The notes under the pieces were generated by a model, which saw only the letters and a list, made by a program, of their open reading frames with translations, searched no databases and was not told the DNA's origin. This document shows, piece after piece, positions 25,785-37,000 of a stretch of 64,000 nt of DNA. The translations under genes were made by a program, and so were the position numbers. This DNA comes from Basidiobolus meristosporus CBS 931.73 (taxonomy: Eukaryota > Basidiobolomycota > Basidiobolomycetes > Basidiobolales > Basidiobolaceae): contig MCFE01000182.1 in assembly GCA_002104905.1 (NCBI GenBank), positions 62,001 through 126,000 on the forward strand, written 5' to 3'. The first letter of the stretch is position 1. Every line of letters begins with the position of its first letter.

Positions 25785-26344
25785 TGTTGTAAAGATTTGT
25801 AATTACACCTAAATATTTACCTAACCTAGTCACTTAGATCATTACCTTTGAATCTTAGGGAATAGACTTGTTCCATTGTGCCATTGATCATAGTGCCAGA
25901 AAGTGCTGTATATTTTGTTATTAATTTGACATCTTAGGATCATATGCAGGTCAATTTTGATCCCATATTGGCACTGTATGGCACCATCTAGCACTCTGTG
26001 GCATGATCAGGCACCATCTGGCATGCTATGACACTATTGGGCACTATGATCCGCTGGAATGATGGAACAAGTCTAATACTCACCAAACTACTTGTTGGGA
26101 CTTACTTAGAATATTCTCACAAAATGCCAGGTACCCAGATCATGAAAATTCTCAAAGTTGTCCAAACTGCCCCAAACTTTGCACATATGTTCTTGGGACC
26201 TTACTTACCCTACTCTATGTGTCTGTAATGCCAAAGCCATGTAAAAGTATAAATACTATTTTTATGTTCAATAAACACCAAGGGAAAACCCCATAAAATA
26301 CTTTGTCTCCCAATCACTTCCAATACCCCAAGACTCTTACAACA
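25785..26344 (+). repeat. 3' LTR of copia family B second copy, carrying a MITE
   Basis: Begins TGTTGTAAAGATTTG and ends GACTCTTACAACA. It is 560 bp because a 211-bp element plus 3-bp duplication interrupts it; without them it would be about 346 bp, matching the 349-bp LTRs at 27117 and 31448. Confidence 0.9.
25864..26074. mobile_element. 211-bp MITE with 13-bp terminal inverted repeats
   Basis: The ends are AGACTTGTTCCAT and ATGGAACAAGTCT, perfect inverted repeats of 13 bp. The trinucleotide AAT flanks both sides (25861-25863 and 26075-26077). Removing one AAT plus the insert restores the LTR sequence (GAATACT). The interior repeats GGCACCATCTGGCATG-like words. A 3-bp duplication would fit a PIF/Harbinger-type mover, but that is inference. 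Confidence 0.85.
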
Positions 26345-26640
26345 AATTCATGGCAAGCTGGACATCTTGTAAAGGTGGCATTTTCTAATATAAATGCATG
26401 CATCTGCAAATAGATGGTGGTATCAAATGGTCCCATAGTAACATGTAGCAAGCAGTATGATGACTTTCTGCTTGTACCATCTAAATAGCAAGTTGCATCC
26501 CACAGTGATTCTGGCAAGTAGTAACTGTGGATCCTCAAACTCTCATTTCTGATATTGGTAGAAATACACCACTTCACTAGCCACAGCATTGCATCATTCA
26601 CCAGTAAGTGTATTACTGGGTTCACCTGGCTCTATAGAGT
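26345..26640. other. Spacer between copia LTR and inverted repeat
   Basis: A minus-strand frame (26625-26314) overlaps the LTR and has no recognisable domain. No feature is supported. Confidence 0.3.
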
Positions 26641-27113
26641 ATTTGTAGTATTTTCTCAAGATATTGCTGGTACAGTGGTGGCTGATGAATGCCTGAATAT
26701 GATTTGAGTAACAAAATACTGGCCATGATCCTTACACTACCTCCTATGTCACTTGGGTGCTCCATGGCTGGGAGGCTTGTTACAATAGCCACATGGTTGT
26801 TTTTCCCTTTCTTATAGTGTTGAATCAATTCAGTCTTGTCCATGGTGAAAACAGCTTGACAGTTAACTGTGCAGTACTAGTATTTCACTCTTTTCATTGT
26901 TGAGTGTCAAACTGTTTGCCCCATGGACAAGACTGTTCATTTTACACCATAAGAGAAGAGAAAAAAGAGCATATGGCTATTGTAGCAAGCCTCTCAGCTA
27001 TAAAGCATGCAGACAAAGTATTACAACAATCATGGCCAGTGTTTTGCCACACAAGTCATATTTGGTTATTCATCAGTCACTACTGTACAAACAATATCTT
27101 CCCAGCTGCTTGA
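26641..27113. repeat. Large imperfect inverted repeat (arms about 210-240 bp)
   Basis: Reading the minus strand of 26641-26860 and the plus strand of 26890-27113 gives parallel sequences: CTTGTCCATGG/CCATGGACAAG at the centre, then TGGCTATTGTA(A/G)CAAGCCTC, ATCATGGCCAGT and AGCAATATCTT/AACAATATCTT toward the ends. The right arm stops beside the copia LTR at 27117. It could be a foldback element or two inverted relics. Confidence 0.7.
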
Positions 27114-27116
27114 TAC

Positions 27117-27465
27117 TGTTGTAAAAATTTGTATTTCCACCTAAATATTCACCTAACTTAGTTACTTAGATCATTACCCTCAAATCCTAGAGAATACTGA
27201 CCAAATTCCTTGTTGGGATTTACTTAGAATATTTTCACCAAAATACCTGGTACCCAGAACATGAAAATTCTCAAAGTTGTCCAAATAGCCCCAAACTTTG
27301 CACACATGTTCTTGGGACCTTCCTTGACCTATTCTACGTGTTTGTAATGCCAAGACCAGGTAAAAGTATAAATACTACTTTTACATTCAATAAATCATTA
27401 AGTGAAAACCACATAATCTACTTGTCCTCCTAATCACTTCCAATATCTGCAAGACTCTTACAACA
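27117..27465 (+). repeat. 5' LTR, copia family B
   Basis: TGTTGTAAAAATTTG to CTCTTACAACA, 349 bp. TATAAATACTACTTTTAC near 27370 is a plausible TATA region, followed by AATAAATC, a possible poly(A) signal. Confidence 0.9.
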
Positions 27466-27477
27466 GGTTATGAGCCC
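27466..27477 (+). promoter_or_regulatory. Primer-binding site matching the initiator tRNA-Met anticodon arm
   Basis: GGTTATGAGCCC directly follows the LTR. Its complement GGGCTCATAACC is the anticodon stem-loop (with the CAU anticodon) found in yeast initiator tRNA-Met, not a tRNA 3' end. Drosophila copia and yeast Ty5 are known to prime from a half-tRNA of this kind. The gag ATG (27470) lies within the site. Confidence 0.7.
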
Positions 27478-30400
27478 CAAGCTGTCACTCTCTGCAATGT
27501 CTACTACTGCTATTACTGGAATATTTCCCTCTGCTGAAAAGTTGGACGGATCTAACTACCAAGTGTGGAAGGTGAAGATGAAGATGCTGCTACAAGAAAG
27601 AGGCCTTTGGGATATTGTCATGGGAGAAGAATGCCCTCCTGAAAACATGGGAGAGGAAGCCTTAAACTACCAGAAGAAAGTACAAAGTGCCTTTAACTGC
27701 ATTTGCCTTAATGTCAAGGACAAATTGCTAATTCAATGCTCAAGAGCAAAAATGGCAAAGAATGCCTGGAAAGCATTAGAAGACACCTACCAGTCATGTT
27801 CAGCTGCCAAGAAGATGTATCTGAGACAAAAATTCTTTACTACAAAGATGCTGCTAGGAGAAGAAATGAAAAATCTAATTAACAGAATTACCCTGCTGGT
27901 AGATGAGATGGAATCTGTGGGCATACCAACTACTGATGAGGATGTGATAGTTACCATCCTGAATAGCCTGACAGACAAGTCTCAGGGCCTTGTATCAGCC
28001 CTAGAGTCCAGAACTGAAGATTTGACCTGAAATTATGTATATAGAAGGCTCCTGGATGAAGAATTAAGAAAATCAAGCGCCAATAAGAAGGAAGAAGAAA
28101 ATGCTTTAATAAGCAATGATAACCAACAAAGGAGGTACCCAAGACCCTACAAAGGCAACAGCAACCTATTTTGCAACTACTGCAAAAGGAAAGGACACAC
28201 ATCAAACCAGTGTCTCAAAAAGAGAGATTATCAGCAAAAGCAGCCTGAATATGGAAATGCTGCAACAACTGAAGATAGACTATTCATATCTGCACTAAAT
28301 ATGACCACAAACAAGGATTCTCAGACGTGGTATATTGACTCTGGAGCTTCTCAACACTTTACACACCAAAAAGAACTTTTTACCCATTATCAAGAAATTC
28401 CAATTAAGAAGGTTTTCATGGGTGATAATAGAACACTTGATGCAGTGGGAGAGGGAACTATCCAAGTAAACCTTAGAAGCAGTGAAGGAAGCCATACACT
28501 GACCTTAAAAGAAGTATTCTATGTACCAGAAATAGCCAAGAACCTACTCTCTGTAAGCAAGGCCACAGCAGAAGGACTCAGTTTCAGTATTGACAATTCT
28601 GGTTGCAGGATCACCAATCAAAATGGTGCCCATATTGCTTTGGGCATCAGAGATCAGAATCTATACAAGTTGACTTATATTCCATCATACTTGGAAGCCA
28701 ATATAAGTAACTTAAATGAAGAAACACCAATGCTTTGGCACAGGAGATTTGGACACATCAATTTTGATTATTTGCGTAAAATGATCAAAGATCAGCTAAT
28801 TTCTGCAGTGAAAATTGATCCCCCAGCCAATTGGGAGCAGTGTGAAGCTTGCATATATGGGAAACAAGCCAGACAGCTGTTCAAGAGCTCTGGGTTAATC
28901 AAAACTGAGAGAAAATTAGATCTAATTCACTCAGATCTGTGTGGACCTATGCAAAATTTATCCTTAGGTGGGATGAAGTATTTAATCACTTTTATTGACA
29001 ATTATACAAGATACACATGGGTCTACTTCATGGAAAGGAAGAAGCTCTGTCTAAGTTCAGGGAGTTTAAAGCCATGGTGGAGAGAGAAACTGATGAAAAA
29101 ATCAAGAAAATACGCTCTGACAATGGTGGAGAATATACCTCAAGACTCTTCATCCACTTCTGCAAAATTCATGGTATAAAGCAAGAGACTACTGTACCAT
29201 ACTCCCCACAGCAAAATGGAGTAGCAGAACAAGCTAACAGATCAATAATTGATATGGCAAGATCTATGATCCATGATCAAAAATTATCCTATGATTTTTG
29301 GGCCAAATCAGTTGCCACTGCTGTATATCTTAAAAATAGGAATTATAGCAGAATACTTCGTGATTCTACTCCATTTGAAGCATGGAATGGTTATAGACCA
29401 AGTGCAGAACATCTAAGAATATTTGGGTGTACAGCATATGCCAAAAAACTGGCCGGAAATCAGTCAAAATTTGAGCCAAAAAGTGTAAAATGCATATTTT
29501 TGGGGTACTGCAATGAGAGTAAGGCATACAGACTCTACAATACCAAAGCAAAGAAGCTTATCAAGTCCAGGGATGTGTTGTTTGATGAAAATTCAAAATT
29601 TTCACAAAAAATGACATCAGATGATGACGAAAATTTGATCTCAAGTCCACCAATTGTCAGGATTGAATCAGTGCAAAACAATGAAAAATTCTTCACTCCA
29701 GAGGACTCTACAACCATGGTTCAGCCAGAATCAGTGCCCAGGAATATCCAGAAGTGATCATTGCAGTACCAAATGCCCAGAAATCCAATCGGACAAGAAA
29801 TAGCTCAAATTACTATATCAATGAGGGTGCAAACTTAGCCTATGCCTATTCAGTCCACATTGATGAACCCCAGACTGTAAAAGAGGCCCTAAATAGCCCT
29901 CAGACAAAGTTTTGGAGATCTGCAATGACTGAGGAATATCAGGCCCTGATGGAAAATCAAACTTGGGACTTAGTCAAATTACCAATCAACTGAAAATCAA
30001 TTGGATGCAGATGGGTCTTCAAGACAAAATACAAGGCTGATGGTACAACTGAAAGATACAAAGCAAGACTTGTAGCCAAAGGATACTCTCAAACAAAAGG
30101 ACTTGACTATACTGAGACCTTTGCACCGGTAGCCAAGTTTAATTCCATCAGATTAATATTGGCTATTGCAGCCAAATATAAGTTTTTTATTCATTAAATG
30201 GATGTAAAAACTGCATTTTTGAATGGAGAACTTGATCAGGACATGTATATGGACCAGCCTGATGGGTTTGTTGACCAAGATAACCCCCATTTGGTCTGCA
30301 AGCTTAAAAAGTCACTATATGGTCTCAAACAATCACCAAGAGCCTGGAATTGCAAGATAGATTCTTATTTGGAATCTTTGAGTTTCAAACAAAGTAATGC

Positions 30401-31436
30401 TGACTATAGTATATACTATAAGCCAGATAGAGCAAATCCAGTTCTATTAGCTCTATATGTGGATGATCTTATTACAGCCGCCAATAACCTAGAAACATTG
30501 GAAGAAACTAAATCCAGCCTATCTAAGGAGTTCAAGATGTCTGATTTAGGAGAACTTAGTTACTACTTAGGGATTAAGTTCTCCATAGACAGAAGTACCC
30601 AGACTATCACCCTAAGTCAATCCAAGTATATTCAAGATATACTAAAGAAGTACCAAATGGAAGACTGTAAACCGGCAGCTACCCCAATGGAGACAAACCT
30701 TAACTTGGTCAAAACTCAACCAAATCAAGAGAGCTTGGTGCCATCTGAAAGCCCTGACTTTCATTATCAATATATGGTTGGCAGTCTGATGTATATCATG
30801 CTTGGAACACATCCAGATATCTCATATTCAGTGGGAGTTGTCAGCCAACATAATCAGAATTATGGATCTAATCATATTGCAGCAGTTAAGTGGATTTTTA
30901 GATACCTAAAAGGAACTGCTGATATTTGCTTAAGATACACTTATAAGGACTCAGAACAAGATCTTGTGGGATACTCTGATGCAGATTGGGGAAGAAATTT
31001 AGAAGACAGACAATCCACTACAGGATACACCTTTCTTTACTGTAAAGGAGCAATTTCATGGAATTCAAGAAAGCAACCAACCGTAGCACTTTCCACCACA
31101 GAGGCAGAGTATATGGCAGCCTGTGAAGCTACAAAAGAGGCAATGTGGCTAAGAAAGCTGTTTACAGATTTAGGCCTATGTCAAAAAACGCCTATTACTT
31201 TATTTCAAGATAATGAAGGATGTATACAATTAGGTAGAAATCCAACTATTCATGCTAGAACCAAGCACATAGATATTAGACATCATTTCATATGTGAAGC
31301 TATAGAGAATAACTTAGTTAGCTTAGTTTACTGTCCTACAGATGAAATGATTGCAGACATATTTACCAAACCATTAGCTAGAGACAAGTTTGAATATCTT
31401 AGGTCAAAATTAGGACTAGTCAGTATGAACATTTAG
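27470..31436 (+). pseudogene. Gag-Pol of copia family B, broken
   Basis: Gag begins at 27470 (UBN2-like region: LDGSNYQVWKVKM, LEDTYQSC). After an in-frame TGA at 28028 the same frame continues through a CCHC knuckle (CNYCKRKGHTSNQC), protease (YIDSGAS) and the integrase zinc region (HRRFGHIN, CEACIYGKQA). A shift near 29035 moves to the frame 29017-29757 with the integrase core (SDNGGEYT, NGVAEQANRS). A second shift near 29755 and stops at 29991 and 30195 precede RT/RNase H (30198-31436; MDVKTAFLNGEL, YVDDLI, STTEAEYMAACEA). At least three stops and two shifts exclude a functional polyprotein from this copy. Confidence 0.9.
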
Positions 31437-31447
31437 CTGAGTGGGAG

Positions 31448-31796
31448 TGTTGTAAAAGTTTGTATTTCCACCTAAATATTCATCTAACTTAGTCACTTAG
31501 ATCATTACCCTCAAATCCTAGAGAATACTGACCAAATTCCTTGTTGGGATTTACTTAGAATATTTTCACCAAAATACCTGGTACCCAGAACATGAAAATT
31601 CTCAAAGTTATCCAAATAGCCCCAAACTTTGCACACATGTTTTTGGGACCTTCCTCAACCTATTCTACGTGTTTGTAATGCTAAGACCAGGTAAAAGTAT
31701 AAATACTACTTTTACATTCAATAAATCATTAAGTGAAAACCACATAATCTACTTGTCCTCCCAATCACTTCCAATATCTCCAAGACTCTTACAACA
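31448..31796 (+). repeat. 3' LTR, copia family B
   Basis: 349 bp, preceded by the purine-rich CTGAGTGGGAG. Differs from the 5' LTR at about ten sites. Confidence 0.9.
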
Positions 31797-32119
31797 ATAG
31801 GGAGTCCCCAAATGGTCAGCTTGTGATTTAGCTCTGGATTAAAGAGCTACATGTGAAGTGCAACTGACTTAGGTGCTGGCTTATTACTTAACATATAAGT
31901 AGACATCTTTTACCCTGTAAAATTACAGGCAAATTTCAGTGGCATGCAAGATGTCCAAAATTTCTTTAAGCTATAGTTATCACTATCAATTGCTCCACTC
32001 CTTTTGAGACACTGATTATATATCCCAGTGATGTTGCACTTAATGAGCTCTATAACCAAGTGATTCATACAACTGATCACACACTGTGATATATTTACAC
32101 TGGTAAGCTGACTGCAAAA
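31797..32119. other. AT-rich spacer, nothing recognised
   Basis: No coding or repeat feature noted. Confidence 0.35.
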
Positions 32120-32469
32120 TGTTGTAATAACTCATAATTCCACCTAAATACTCACCTAGCTTAGTTACATAGATCATTATCTTCATATCCTAGAGTATAC
32201 CAACCAAATTCCTTGTCAGGATTCACTTAGAATATTTTTACCCAGATATCAGGTACCTATATCATGAAAATTAGATAGGTTATCCAAGCAGACCCAAACT
32301 TGGCACACATGTTCTTGGGACTTTCCTAAGTCTATTCAACAAGTTTTGTTATACCAGGACCATGTAAAAGTATAAGTACTACTTTTACATTCAATAAATC
32401 ATCAAGTGAAAACCACATAATCTACTTGTTCTCCCAATCACTTCCAATATCTCCAAGTCTCTTACAACA
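32120..32469 (+). repeat. Solo LTR, copia family B
   Basis: TGTTGTAATAACTC to TCTCTTACAACA, 350 bp, clearly diverged from the LTRs at 27117 and 31448. No internal sequence adjoins it. A-rich flanks (CAAAA left, AAAAA right) leave a duplication possible but uncertain. Confidence 0.85.
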
Positions 32470-33230
32470 AAAAATAGTGGCCCAACACCAGCAAAGGTCT
32501 ATACAAGATCACATCTGATACCTATTGTAAGCTGAGTGGTTCACAAATTAAAATGCAATATGAACACCTTAATGCTTTCTTGATAGAACCAGCATAGTAG
32601 TGCTCTAGGTGGCTCAAAAGCATGTCCATCAGGTTTGAGGTGCTTCATCTACTATTAGATCTGTGCTACTGTGATACCAGGACTCCCAGTGTGAGTGGTC
32701 TATTTATGTTCAAGTGGTAGATGAAGTATAGAAAATTGTAGCACACTGAGATCTAACAGTGCTTAGGCTAACCTAGCAGAGTCAAGTAGAACATAGGTCA
32801 AGATAAAAACATACAACTTGGGGGTTGATGATATCTGCTGTTATTTTGATATTACTTTTTAGTCAGCAATTCAGGTACAGGTATTGCAGGACTTAGCAAA
32901 GTGACTATCACCATAAGCAAGCCAAGGATTACTAAGGCACACCACTTTCAAAATAAATGCTTATTTTTATTAGCTCTGGCTATGTTGAGGACAATGCAAC
33001 ATATATGATAGTAAGTCAAATACCTAAGCAACCCTCTTGTCCAATATTGCAGTAGCTAGTTTACCAATTCCAAAAAATTACACTGGAAAATTGACAGAGC
33101 ATCAGTAAAATACTATGGGGAGCCTAAGTTTGATATGGTTTATAGGCTGGGTGATTTACTGAATGCAGGGTAAAATGAATATTTGGATGTTGTATTGACA
33201 AAACTAAATATATTAGTGAAGATATCCTGA
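32470..33230. other. AT-rich end of the transposon region, nothing recognised
   Basis: No frame of note and no match to the repeat families above. Confidence 0.35.
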
Positions 33231-33933
33231 TTATGTCTTACTTGTAGCTTTAGTCTGGTTCAAGCATAAACGCAAGGATGTATTAGGAAAGAAATCTACA
33301 CCACCGTAGACTCGGAAGTGACAAGCGTTTTCTGGCTTACTCGCATTTAATTGCTTCCAGAAAACTATTTTACCAGAGATATGGATGCAGGGAAGAAGAA
33401 CCAAAGAGAAGAACAGTAAGGTTTGGAGACATTTGGAAAACCTTGAAATCTCCACTTCGTAGGAGCCTCGATGCATTATTGAAGTCGCTAATGACATTTG
33501 ATTTACCCTTGACCAAGGTATGAAATGGCACCTCTACAGCGCTTGCATCCCCATTACACCCAGCCCCAAATACTGTCAAATCAATATTCCAAGAAATCCC
33601 CCAATGGCACAATATGATGGTGGTTCAGCTAAACAGTAATGAACAACCTCCGATCCAATGGCTGGTTTGACAAAGATATACAACATATATCCATCCACCA
33701 GCCTCCAGCTCTTCACCAAACTCCGATTCAACCTCGCTCAACCAACGAGGGGGATTCACTTGGTAGATGCAGGAGTGTAGCGTAGGAGTCCATGTGATCG
33801 GATGTCCCTCAGGCCTATGAAACCGAAGAAGAGGCCAGCGGAGTGGGATTTGAGACGTATCGACCCAGCATGAATCGGTCGAAATTGAATGGGGATTCTG
33901 GATGGAGATGGAGATGGGCAGGCCGGGATTCAC
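33231..33933 (-). other. Possible minus-strand gene or gene relic, unrecognised
   Basis: Three overlapping minus-strand frames succeed one another: 33933-33625 (102 codons), 33612-33370 and 33497-33231. Composition becomes gene-like here compared with the transposon zone, and possible splice sites exist (GGTAAAATAG near 33370). I could not join the frames into a convincing protein and recognise no family. It could be a small intron-rich gene divergent from the KDM5-like gene, or a relic. Confidence 0.3.
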
Positions 33934-34019
33934 GTGACGCGCGAGGAAGGATTATTTCCGATGATTTCCTGGCCCATGAAGAGATGTGGGTTGATATCTA
34001 ACGGTATCTCAAAGCTGTC

Positions 34020-37000
34020 ATGAGTGAAGAAAAGCCAAGTAACAAAACGCTTGGCGTGAAGAAAGCGCCGAAGTTCGAGTTACCCAAGGCGCCCGTGCCG
34101 CCGGATTCCGAGACGCCCAATGGGGAGAGGGGAAGGGAGAGAGTGTTCGGCATAGAGGAAGCGCCGACGTTCTTCCCAACGGCGGAGGAGTTCCTGGACC
34201 CCTACGAATATATCGGACATATCCGACCGGTGGCGGAGAAGTATGGCATGTGCAAAATCATTCCGCCTGCGTCATGGTCGCCGCCGTTCTCTCTGGATAG
34301 TGAGGTAAATTTTTTGGCCCTGTTTGTTTTGTTTCCCATAGTCAACATATCCCCACCGCCAAACCACTTCCCTCACCCAACGCGTGCCCGTAGGCCGCTT
34401 GCCTTCCCTTGAATCGAAGCTCGCACGCGCTCTCTTTTCTCACCAACCCCCCCCTGATATGGGATCTGTCGCTAGTTACGCCAAGGCTTGAACTGACCTT
34501 TCAATCTAGACGTTTCACTTTAGTACAAAAGACAATCGAGGGATTCCTAAGCAGACTGCCGCCGTGGCTGACGAAGAATATATCCAAGAACTATGTAAAT
34601 TCCATTCGAAACAAGGACAACCAATCCACAAACTCCCCCAATTAGACCACAAACCGGTCGATCTACTGATACTGAAGAACGAGGTGGCACTTCGCGGTGG
34701 GTTTCAGAACGTTAGTAGCCCCTGCTTGACACTTTTGGTATGGACGCAACGAAATAACCCCTCTCTATCTCTGCTTTCCGCACCTCAGGTTACGGTGGAA
34801 AAAAAATGGGCGGAGATCGGACGCACCATGAACTACTCCAGAAAGACCTGCACCTCCCTGTCGAACTCCCTCAAAACCATCTACTCCAGATTCGTGCTGC
34901 CTTTCGAACTCCACATGTCGACGTCCACTCGGGCTGACAAGGAGCCCAGATTGGCCTACGACGACGTTGACGACGAGAGCGAGCTGTCGAGCGCGGGGCC
35001 CCTCTTCGATAGCGAGTCCGACGACGGCCACGGGGATAGAAGTCTCCCTACGCCGGCCCCCCGCTGAAAAAGAGAAAGACCAAGAAAGAGTCCGGTATTA
35101 GGCGCATGTTGCCATGAGTTTTGCTTGACCTGAACCAAACTAAACGCGCATCGTGTAGACACCGAGTCCTCATTCCCCTCCTCCCCCGTCACCCCCACAC
35201 CAGCCCAGAATGGATTCTCGAAACCTCCGAAAGCGCAATCCTCCAAGTCAGACCCTAGCTCGATCGTAGGTACCCAGCGCACCCCGCCAGAACGAACCTC
35301 CCCTAACACCATTCTCGAATCTAGGCTTGCGAGATCTGCCGGAAGGATCAGAACGAGGAGGCGCTGTTGCTGTGCGACGGGTGCGACCGAGGCTACCATA
35401 TGTACTGTCTCAGTCCACCGCTGAAGGTGGTCCCAAAGACCGACTGGTTTTGCCCCAACTGCATAGCGCAAGTGGATAGCATCACGAGTGAGGTCCATGC
35501 CCGGTACAGTCTGCAACTATTTCAGAAGAAAGCCCAGAAGTTCAAAGAGGAGATCTTCTCCTCCATGCGGACCGGGGACTCCTCCAAAGCGGTCACCGAG
35601 GACCTAACGGAGGAGTTGTTTTGGAAGCTGGTGGATGCTGGCTACGATGACCTGGACGTTGAGTGCGGCTCGGACCTGTCCTCGGCGCTATACGGAAGGT
35701 AAAGTACGAACTTGGTTGCCCTTCTCCGCCTCGAGAAGCCCGTGCTGACCATCCTCTTTAGCGGGTTTCCCACCATCGAGCGCAACCCAAGGGAAAAGTA
35801 CTCCCTGGACAAATGGAATCCAAACATCCTTCCTACACTGCCCGATTGCTTGTTCTCCTCCATCGATACCCATGTCCCCGAGCTTGTGGTGCCGCGGTTG
35901 AACGTGGGCATGTGCTTCTCGTCCTTTAGCTGGCGCTACGAGCCCTACTACGCCTACGGGATAGACTTTCTACATTGGGGGGACAGCAAGACGTGGTATT
36001 GTGTTCCGGCTTCGGACGCTCGGAGATTCGAGGAGGTGGTGCGTGAAGTTGTCCCTGACCTGTCCACGCAGGAGCCCGAATTCCCACTCCGACTGGCTAC
36101 GATGGTCTCTCCCGAGACGCTCAAGAGCCATGGAATCAAGGTCACCGCGGTCAATCAACGGGCGGGCCAGCTGGTGGTCACCTTCCCACAGGCGTGTCAT
36201 GCCGAGTTCTGTCATGGGGTAGGTTGGACTGTTTGTAGCGGGAAGGGCCCTTTTTTACCTAACCAACACGCATGTTAATGTTGATGTAGTTTAACTTCGG
36301 AGAGAACGTGAACTTCGCGCTGAGCGACTGGCCGCAGCATGTGCTCCAGTATTTGAACCGCTCGAGGGCGCTCAGGAAAGAGCCGGCCTTCTCGTACGAT
36401 GGGCTGATGGTGGCACTGGCCTCCAACGAACCGAGCATCAAGACGGCAGTGTGGTACGTGTCCGGATCAAACTTGGGTGTCTTGTCGGGTGTGGCTAACC
36501 ATATTTGGCGCATGTAGGCTACACGCACCGTTGAAAGAGGTGGTTGACCAGGAAATCGCCAATAGAAATGCCCTTCGGAGCCGGTGCCCGGATATGAAGG
36601 AAGAGGTGGACCCGGGGTTGCCGGTCACCAGGTGTAGTCATTGCAAAGAGTTGAATCGTCTGTCGACACTCAGTTGCTCATGCACAATCAAGGTGACTTG
36701 CCCCGCTCACGGGGAACACGTATCCTTTTTCGCGACCAAGGAAGTTGTCGAGCAGTGCAATGTCAATGTCAACGTCAATGTTCTTAACCATTTTCCCAGC
36801 TCTGTGAATGTCCGCCAGACGCGAGAGTGCTTCGGATCCGACACTCCGATGAAGAGCTTCAGCGCATGGTCAGCGAGGTGACCGACAAGGCCGAGCTCCC
36901 CTCGAGATGGGTTCGAAAATTCCACGAGTCGGTGGCGAGTCTGAAGCTACCCTCGCTCAACACACTGAAGCATCTGCTGAACGACGCGGAGAAGATCCCC

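Larger units (their letters stand above)
27117..31796 (+). mobile_element. Copia family B, full-length but defective copy
   Basis: 5' LTR 27117-27465, primer site 27466-27477, gag-pol 27470-31436, 3' LTR 31448-31796. The two 349-bp LTRs differ at about 10 positions (near 3%), so the copy is older than the gypsy element. Coding capacity is broken by stops and frameshifts (see the gag-pol entry). Bases outside (GATAC left, ATAGG right) do not give a clean 5-bp duplication. Confidence 0.93.

Noticed and set aside
34956-35516. 186-codon minus-strand frame
   Set aside because: Lies antisense across KDM5-like exons and introns with no domain; shadow of GC-rich coding DNA.
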